This document shows positions 50,999-59,400 of a stretch of 64,000 nucleotides of DNA, in pieces. The DNA is from Streptomyces sp. HD (GTDB lineage: Bacteria; Actinomycetota; Actinomycetes; Streptomycetales; Streptomycetaceae). Below the pieces are notes generated by a model. That model made no database searches, was not told the DNA's origin, and worked only from the letters and a program-made list of their open reading frames with translations. Position 1 is the first letter of the stretch; every line of letters begins with the position of its first letter. The stretch covers positions 112,680 through 176,679 of the forward strand of contig NZ_JAQMYP010000015.1 in NCBI RefSeq assembly GCF_028369295.1, given 5' to 3'. The position numbers and the translations under genes are program-made.

Positions 50999-53074
50999 GT
51001 GTTAATCAGCCAAGGTCCTGGTGGAATTACCGTCGGAGACCCGAACTCGTCCGACAGCAGGAACAAGAGGGAATCCCTGCGGCCCGGCACACCGCGCCGC
51101 GCCCTCACCTACATACGGCCGCACCGCCGCTCCCTGCTGTTCCTGCTGCTCACCACCGTGGTCGACTCGCTCGTCATCGTGGCGACACCGCTGCTGCTGA
51201 AGGAGATCATCGACAAGGGAATCCTCAAGGACGACCTGGGCCTCGTCATGGCCCTCGCCCTCACCGCCGCCGGACTCGCCGTGGTCGACTCGGTGATGCA
51301 GCTCGGCCAGAGCTACTTCTCCGGCCGTATCGGCCAGGGAGTCAGCCACGATCTGCGCGTCCAGACCTTCACCCACGTCCAGCGCCAGCCCATGGCGTTC
51401 TTCACCCGCACCCAGACCGGGCTGCTCACCAGCAGGCTCAACGCGGACGTCATGCTGGCCCAACAGGCCCTCGGTCTGCTGCTGACCTCGGCGACCAGTG
51501 TGCTCACCGTCCTGCTGGTCCTGGCCGAGATGTTCTACCTCTCCTGGCTGATCAGCCTGATCGCCGTGGCCCTGCTGCCGCTGTTCGTCGTGCCGGGCAT
51601 CTACGTCGGCCGGCGCCTGCAGCGCTACTCCAGGGAACAGATGCAGTCCAACGCGGAGTTGGCGGGCATCGTCCAGGAGCGGTTCAACGTCAGCGGCGCG
51701 ATGCTCGCCAAGCTGTACGGCCGCCCCAGGGCGGAGGCCGCCGCCTTCTCGGCACGCGCCGGCAAGGTGCGTGACGTCGGCGTGAAGTGGACCGTGTTCA
51801 GCCGGCTGTCGTTCATCTCCATGGGCCTGCTCGCCGCGCTCGCGACGGCGCTGGTCTACGGAGCCGGCGGCGCCCTCGTGCTGGACGACGTGTTCCAGAT
51901 CGGCACCCTCGTCGCCCTCGCCGTACTCCTCGGCCGGCTGTACGGCCCCATCACCCAGCTGTCGGGCATGCAGGCGAACGCCCTGACCGCGCTGGTCAGC
52001 TTCGACCGCCTCTTCGAACTGCTCGACCTCAAGCCGCTCATCGAGGAGAAGCCCGGCGCGACCCCGCTGCCGTCGCCGGGATCGGGCCCCGCACCGCGCA
52101 TCGAGTTCGACCAGGTGTCCTTCCGCTACCCGAGCGCCAGTGAGGTGTCCCTGGCGTCCCTGGAGTCCAACGCACACTCCCCGGGGGAGCGTTCGAGGAA
52201 GAGCCCGCAGGTCCTGCACGAGCTGTCCTTCGAGCTGCCGCCCGGCCGGCTCACCGCACTCGTCGGCCCGTCGGGCGGCGGCAAGACGACCATGACGCAC
52301 CTGGTGTCCCGCCTCTACGACCCCACCTCCGGCAGCGTCCGCCTGGACGGCCACGACCTGCGGGACGTCACCCTCGACTCACTGCGCGACACCGTGGGCG
52401 TGGTCACCCAGGACGCGCACTTCTACCACGACACCATCCGCGCGAACCTGTCGTACGCCCGCCCCGAGGCCACCGAACCCGAACTCATGACGGCCTGTGA
52501 CGCGGCGCAGATAGGGGAGCTGATCCGCTCGCTGCCCAGCGGCCTCGACACCGTCGTCGGGGACCGCGGCTACCGCCTCTCGGGCGGCGAGAAACAACGC
52601 CTCGCCCTGGCCAGGCTCATGCTCAAGGCCCCCTCCGTCGTCATCCTCGACGAGGCCACCGCCCACCTGGACTCCGAGTCGGAGGCGGCCGTCCAACGCG
52701 CGCTGACCACCGCCCTGCGCGACCGGACCTCCCTGGTCATCGCGCACCGCCTGTCCACCATCCGCGAGGCCGACCAGATCCTCGTCATCGACCGGGGCCG
52801 GGTCCGCGAACGCGGCACCCACGAGGAGCTCCTGGCGGCCGGGGAACTTTACGCCGAGCTCTACCGCACCCAGTTCGACCGACCGGCCGTCCGCGCCAAC
52901 GGCTCCGACGGACAACTCGGGGCCGCCGCACGGCCGCAGGTCATGAGCCTCGGGGACGGTCCGGTCATGGGCGGCGGTCCGATGCTCGGCACTGGGCCGA
53001 TGCCCGGTGCGGGCCAGCTGGCCGGCGGCGACGGACTCGTGCTCGGCGGCGGCGTGCCACCGGGCGGCGACTAG
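50999..53074 (+). CDS. ABC exporter (fused membrane and ATPase domains)
   Basis: 691-aa MsbA/LmrA-type half transporter. Residues ~35-330 hold six membrane helices; the ATPase has Walker A GPSGGGKTT, Q-loop VVTQDAHFYHD, signature LSGGEKQRLALARL, Walker B VVILDEATAHLDS and H-loop IAHRLSTI. A Gly/Met/Pro-rich tail of ~45 residues (MGGGPMLGTGPMPGAG) is unusual. GTG at 50999, with AGGAGG 10 bases upstream; codon 2 is TTA (51002-51004), so bldA control is likely. It probably exports or confers resistance to the nonribosomal peptide. Confidence 0.9.
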   Translation: MLISQGPGGITVGDPNSSDSRNKRESLRPGTPRRALTYIRPHRRSLLFLLLTTVVDSLVIVATPLLLKEIIDKGILKDDLGLVMALALTAAGLAVVDSVMQLGQSYFSGRIGQGVSHDLRVQTFTHVQRQPMAFFTRTQTGLLTSRLNADVMLAQQALGLLLTSATSVLTVLLVLAEMFYLSWLISLIAVALLPLFVVPGIYVGRRLQRYSREQMQSNAELAGIVQERFNVSGAMLAKLYGRPRAEAAAFSARAGKVRDVGVKWTVFSRLSFISMGLLAALATALVYGAGGALVLDDVFQIGTLVALAVLLGRLYGPITQLSGMQANALTALVSFDRLFELLDLKPLIEEKPGATPLPSPGSGPAPRIEFDQVSFRYPSASEVSLASLESNAHSPGERSRKSPQVLHELSFELPPGRLTALVGPSGGGKTTMTHLVSRLYDPTSGSVRLDGHDLRDVTLDSLRDTVGVVTQDAHFYHDTIRANLSYARPEATEPELMTACDAAQIGELIRSLPSGLDTVVGDRGYRLSGGEKQRLALARLMLKAPSVVILDEATAHLDSESEAAVQRALTTALRDRTSLVIAHRLSTIREADQILVIDRGRVRERGTHEELLAAGELYAELYRTQFDRPAVRANGSDGQLGAAARPQVMSLGDGPVMGGGPMLGTGPMPGAGQLAGGDGLVLGGGVPPGGD

Positions 53075-53095
53075 GCGCTCCGCTGGGGGAGCCGT

Positions 53096-53185
53096 GATGG
53101 GGCCGTGGGTCGTCTGCCGGTTCGTCGTCTGCCGGTTCGTTGTGGCTGGTCGCGCAGTTCCCCGCGCCCCTTAGGGCGTTGCCGG
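53096..53185. repeat. Dispersed intergenic repeat, copy 3
   Basis: Contains GTTGTGGCTGGTCGCGCAGT-TCCCCGCGCCCCTTAGGGCG as in copies 1 and 2, plus a duplicated CGTCTGCCGGTTCGT unit (about 53112 and 53127). Sits between the exporter and NRPS genes. Confidence 0.8.
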
Positions 53186-53205
53186 ACAGGGCGCTGCCCA
53201 GCGGC

Positions 53206-53430
53206 AGCCACGGCCACGAGACCCACGGCCGTGAGAGCCACGGCCATGAGACCCGCGGCCATGAGAGCCGCGGCCATGAGACCCGCGGCCATGAGAGCCG
53301 CGGCCATGAGAGCCACGGCCATGAGAGCCGCGGCCATGAGACCCGCGGTGACGAGAGCCGCGGCCATGAGACCCGCGGTCACGAGAGCCGCGGTGACGAG
53401 AGCCGCGGTCACGAGAGCCACGGCCACGAG
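53206..53430. repeat. 15-bp minisatellite, 15 units, upstream of the NRPS gene
   Basis: Fifteen uninterrupted 15-bp units of the form AG(C/A)C(A/G)CGGCCATGAG or ACCCGCGGCCATGAG. They end 38 bases before the NRPS start. The forward frame would encode His/Arg/Glu repeats (GHETRGHESR) and stay open up to an ATGA overlap with the NRPS start. Confidence 0.95.
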
Positions 53431-53468
53431 ACACGCATACGCACCGCCGCGCCGCCGAAGGGAGAGCG

Positions 53469-56400
53469 ATGAGCAGCGAAGCGGATTCCACCCTGCCCCT
53501 GTCCGAGAGCCAGGAGGGGATCTGGCTGGCCCGGCGCATCGAGAGCTCGCGCGGCTTCTACACCATCGGCCAGCACGTCGAGATCCTCGGGCCGCTGGAC
53601 ACCGGAGCCTTCGAGAACGCGCTGCGCCGGGCGGTCGAGGAGACCGAGATCCTGCATGTGCGGTTCGAGGAGGAGCCGAGCGGCGGAGCGTCCCAACTGG
53701 TCCTACCGGCACCACAGTTGAGCCTGACGACGGTCGACCTCACCCCACACGAGGACCCGTGGGCCGCGGCCCTGGCATGGATGGGCGCCGAGCTGCACCG
53801 GACGGCACGGTCCGCCGACGGCGGCCTGTTCGCGTACGCGCTGCTCACCCTCGGGCCCGACCGGCACGTGTGGTACCAGCGCTACGACCACCTGCTGATG
53901 GACGGCTTCGGCTGCTCGCTGATGGCCCGCCGCGTCGCCGAGCTGTACACGGCGGCCCTGCACGCGGACCCGCCCCGCCCCGCGGGCCACGCGCCACTGC
54001 GGGAGCTGCTGGAGCAGGAGTCGGCCTACCGCGACTCCGAGGAGTACGCGCGGGACCGCCGCTACTGGCACGACCACTTCGCCGACCGGCCCGAGCTCAC
54101 CGCCCTGCCCGGCCATCGCACCGCCGCTCCCGACGGCGCCGTACTGGCCACCGGCCACCTTCCGCCGCCGGCCGTGCGCGCCCTGCACGAGACCGCGGCA
54201 CGTGCCAGGGTGAGCTGGCCCCGGCTGGTCGTCGCGGCCGTCGGCGCCTTCACCTGCCGGATGACGGGCGCCGACGAGGCCGTACTCAGCCTGCCGGTCG
54301 CCGCACGCCTCAACGGCCCGGCGCGGCGCACCCCGTGCACCATGGCGAACGTCCTGCCCTTCCGGCTGCGCGCCACCCCGGACATGAGCCTGGACGACCT
54401 CGCCCGTGCGGCCGGACCCGAGACCGCCGGTCTGCTCAGGCACCAGCGGTACCGGGGCGAGCGACTGCGCCGCGAACTGTCCTGGCCGGACGGCGGCCGC
54501 TGGCACTTCGGCCCCTTCGTCAACATCCTGCCCCTCGGGGAGAACCTCCGCTTCGGGGACTGCCGCGGCATCGTCCGGGACCTGTCCAACCGCCGCGTCG
54601 AAGAGCTGAGCGTCGTGGTGAGCGGCTGGTCGGACGACCAGGGCATGGCCGTCTCCCTGGAGGCCAACCCGGCGCACCACGACCAGGAGTGGGTGAGCGG
54701 CAGCCACCGGTCGCTGGTGCGATTCCTGGAGAGGCTGGTCGCAACCCCGTCCACACCGATCGGCCGAATCGACGCCGCGTCCGCCGGGCCGGTCCCCGGG
54801 GGCGTCCCTGGGAGGATGCCCGCGGATGCTTCGCGGCCGGTTCCTGCGGCTGGTCCTGGGCCGGTCTCCGGGGCCGACTCTGGGCCGGTTCCTGCGGCTG
54901 GGTCTGGGCCGGTTCACGGGGCTGATTCTGGGTCGATTCCCGGGGGCGTCCCTGGGACGATGCCCGCGGATGCTTCGCGGCCGGTCCCTGCGGCTGGTCT
55001 TGGGCCGGTCTCCGGGGCCGACTCTGGGCCGGTCTCTGCAGCTGTGTCTGGGGCGATTCCTGCGGCTGATCCTGGGCTGATTCCCGGGGGCGATCCTGGG
55101 CCGGCTCCTGCGGCTGGCCTTGGGCCTGTTCCTGCGGCCGACCCCGGGCCGGTCCCCGCAGCCGCCTCCCGGCCCGTGGCGGCTGCCTCACGGCGCACCC
55201 GTCCTGTCGCCCCGGCTGTCTCCCGCTCCGTCGCCGAGGACGGTCTCGGCCCCGTGACCGCCCCGCCGTCCGATGCGGCGCATGCCCCGCTGGTGCCGGA
55301 GCTGATCGCCGGTCAGGCGCTGCGGCGGCCCGACGCGGTGGCGCTGGCGGACGGCGCGGGCTCGTTGACGTACGGCGAGATGTGGCGGCGGGCCGGGCAG
55401 GTGGCCCGGCGGCTGGTGGGTGCGGGCGTGGGGCGGGGCGATCGGGTCGCGGTGGTGCTGGAGCGGTCCGCGGACCTGGTCGTGGCGCTGCTCGGGGTGT
55501 GGCGGACCGGAGCCGCCTATGTCCCCGTGGACCCCGGTCATCCGGCCGAGCGGGTGGCGCGAGTCCTCACCGACTGCGCCCCGTCGGTGGTGGTGTGCGC
55601 AGGCACGACGCGTGCGACGGTGCCGGAGAGCGGCGCCCGGGTGGTGATGTTCGACGGCTCGGGCAGGGACGGGGAGCCGGTTGCCGACGACGGCGCCGAC
55701 GCCCCCCGCACCCCGACCGGTCCGCACGACGTGGCCTACGTGATGTACACCTCGGGGTCGACCGGCGCCCCGAAGGGCGTGGCCGTGCCGCATGCCGCCG
55801 TGGCCGCGCTGGCCGGTGAGCGCGAGTGGCATGTGAGCCCCGACGACACCGTGCTGATGCATGCGCCGCACGCCTTCGACGCCTCCCTGTACGAGGTGTG
55901 GGTCCCGCTCGCGGCCGGCGCCCGGGTGGTCGTCGCCCCACCGGGACCCGTGGACGCCCAGCGCGTGCGCGCTCACGTGGCCGCGGGTGTCACCCGGCTG
56001 CATCTGACGGCGGGCACCTTCCGGGTCCTCGCGGACCAGGAGCCGGACAGCCTCACCGGCCTGCGCGAGGTGCTGACCGGCGGCGACGTGGTGCCCGCCG
56101 CCTCCGTCGCCCGGGTGCGCGAGGCCTGCCCCGAGGTCACCGTCCGCCATCTGTACGGCCCGACCGAGACCACCCTCTGCGCGACCTGGCACCTGATCCG
56201 GCCGGGCGGGACGACAGCCCCGGTGCTGCCCATCGGGCACGCCCTGCCGGGACGGCACGCCTACGTCCTGGACGCCTTCCTGCGGCCCGTGGAGCCCGGT
56301 CTGGTCGGGGAGTTGTATGTGGCGGGCGAGGGTCTGGCGCTGGGGTATTGGGGCCAGGCGGGTCTGTCGGCGGAGCGGTTTGTGGCGTGTCCGTTCGTGC

Positions 56401-59400
56401 CGGGGGAGCGGATGTACCGGACGGGTGACCTGGTGCGGTGGACGGATGAGGGTGCGCTGGTCTTTGTCGGGCGTGCGGATGCTCAGGTGAAGATCCGTGG
56501 GTTCCGGGTGGAGCTGGGTGAGGTGGAGGCGGCGCTCGCTGCCCATCCGTCGGTGGCCCAGGCCGTGGTGACCGTCCGCGAGGACACCCCGGGTGAACGC
56601 CGCCTCGTCGGATACGTCGTCCCCGAGGGCCCGGACGGTGTGGCACCCGACGCCGTACGCGCCCACGCCGCCGGACTGCTGCCCGAGCCCATGGTGCCGG
56701 CCGCGGTCTGTGCCCTGGACGCGCTGCCCGTCACCCGCAACGGCAAGGTCGACCGCGCGGCCCTGCCCGCACCGGACTTCGCGGGCAAGGTCACCGGGCG
56801 CGCCCCCCGGACACCGGCCGAGGCGGCTCTGTGCGAGCTGTTCGCCGCCGTACTGAAACTGAACGAGGTCGGCGCCGACGACAGCTTCTTCAAACTCGGC
56901 GGCGACTCGATCATGGCGATGCAACTCGCCGCGCAGGCGCGCCGCGCGGGCCTGCTCTGCACCGCGCAGGACGTGTTCGAACACGAGACACCGGCAGCCC
57001 TGGCGGCCGTGGCCACATTCACCGAAGCGGCCCGGCCGACCGCCCCGGAGGGGACCGGCGCCCCGGCCGCCGAAGCCCTCCTGACGGACCTGACCCCGGA
57101 CGAACTCGCCCGGCTGCGCGCCGAACGCCCCGGCCTCGTGGACGTCTGGCCGCTCTCCCCGCTCCAGGAAGGCATGCTCTTCCACGCCACGTTCGACCAC
57201 GACAGCCCCGACGTGTACGCCAGCCAGCGCGTCCTGGCCCTCGACGGCCCCCTGGACGTGGCGCGCCTGCGCGCGTCCTGGCAGGCGCTCATCGACCGCC
57301 ACGCCGTACTGCGGGCCTCCTTCGCCCGACGTGCCTCCGGCGAGCAGGTGCTGGTCATCGCGCGGGACGTGCCGCTGCCCTGGCGCGACACCGACGTGGC
57401 GGAGCTGCCCGCCCCCGAGGCGGCGGCAGCGGCCGCACGGCTCGCCGAGGCGGAGAAGGCCGAACGGTTCGACCTCACGACGGCACCGCTGCTCCGGCTG
57501 CTCCTGATCCGGCTCGGCGAACACCGTCACCGCCTGGTCATCACCAGCCACCACACCCTCCTCGACGGCTGGTCCATGGCGGTCGTCTTCGGCGAGCTGG
57601 CCCAGGTGTACGCCGCCGACGGTGACGCGCGGACGCTGCCCGCGGCGACTTCGTACCGTGCCTACCTGGCCTGGCTGGCCCGGCAGGACCGGGAGTCGGC
57701 GCGCCTGGCCTGGCGGTCGGCGCTCGCCGCGGCCGAGGGGCCCACGCTGGTGGTGCCCGAGGAGGCGGTCAGGGCAGCGGTCGTGCCGCGTCCGGTGCGG
57801 TTCGAGTTCAGTGACGAACTCACGCATGCCGTAGGCAGGTTGGCGCGTGCCCACGGGGTGACGGTCAACACCGTGGTGCAGGCCGCGTGGGCGCTGGTGC
57901 TCGCCCGGCTGGTGGGGCGCACGGACGTCGTCTTCGGCACGACGGTGGCCGGCCGGCACGCCGATCTGCCGGGTGTCGAGTCGATCGTCGGGCCGTTCAT
58001 CAACACCCTGCCCGTCCGCGCCGCCCTGGCGCCGGACCGGCCGGTCGCCGAGCTGCTGACCGAACTGCGGGCACACCAGGTCGCCCTGATGCCCCATCAG
58101 CACCTGGGCCTGCAGGAGATCCGCCGGACCGCCGGTGACGGCGCGGTCTTCGACACCCTCGTCGTGTTCGAGAACCTGCCCGCGGCGCAGACCGCACCCG
58201 CCGCCGACGAGCCCGCGCTCACCCTGCGGCCCGTGGGGGAGCCCGAGGACCGCGGCCACTACCCGCTGGCGCTGATCGTCGTACCCGACGAGCGGCTGCG
58301 CGGACACCTCGTCGGCCGCCCGGACGTGATCGCGCCCGAACGCGTCACCGAACTGGTCCGCTGGCTCACCCGGGTCCTGGAACAGCTGACGGCCGACCCG
58401 GCACAGCCGCTGGGCCGCGTCGCCGTCCTGGGCGGCGGGGAGCGTGCGCTCGCCGTCGCGCGCGCTCGCGCGGCGGAGGAGACCGGCCCGTCCGGCACCC
58501 ACGACGACGCCCTCGTGCCCGACGCCTTCGCCCGCCGGGCCGTGCAGGCGGCCACCGACGTGGCCCTGGAGGCGGACGGACGGACCGTCACCTACGCCGA
58601 GCTGGCCGCCGCGTCGGCCCGCCTCGCCCGGTACCTCGTCGGCGAGGGCGTCGGACCGGAGTGCCGGGTCGCCGTGCTGGCCGACCGCTCCGTCGAACTG
58701 ATCGAGGCGCTGCTCGCCGTGTCGTTGGCGGGCGGCGTCCACGTACCGCTCGACCCCGGCCACCCGGCGGCGCGGCTGCGTCTGATGCTCGACGACGTCG
58801 CCCCGCCGGTCGTGCTGTGCACCCGCGCGACACGCGCCGCCGTACCGCCGGAGTACGGGGGCCATGTCGTGACCGTCGACGACCCCGCCATGGTCCGGAC
58901 GATCGCCGGGCACCCCGACGGACCCGTCACCGACCGGGACCGCCGGACACCGCTGCGGGCGGCGCACGCCGCCTACGTCATCCACACGTCCGGTTCCACC
59001 GGAACCCCCAAGGGCGTCCTCGTCCCGCACGGCGCCCTGCGCAACCTCGTCACCGACCATGCGCGGCGCTACGCGCTGGACGCGTCCAGCAGGGTGCTGC
59101 AACTCGTCTCGCCCAGCTTCGACGTGTCGATGGCGGACATCTGGCCGGTGCTGTGCGCGGGCGGCCGACTCGTGCTCGCCCCGCCCGCACGGCGGCACGC
59201 GAGCGGCGAGGACCTCGTACAGCTGATGAGCGCCGCCCGCGTCACCCACGCGGCGATGACGCCGACGATGCTCGCGCAACTCCCGCCCCGGCACCTGCCC
59301 GCACTGCGCGTGCTGATCATCGGCGGCGAGACCGCGCCCGACGCCCTGCGCCGCCGCTGGACCGTCACCGGCCGTGCCGTGCACAGCGAGTACGGCGTCA

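Noticed and set aside
53140..53472. His/Arg/Glu repeat ORF before the NRPS as a definite gene
   Set aside because: It spans a dispersed repeat and a minisatellite; coding status is unproven, so it is kept only as a finding.
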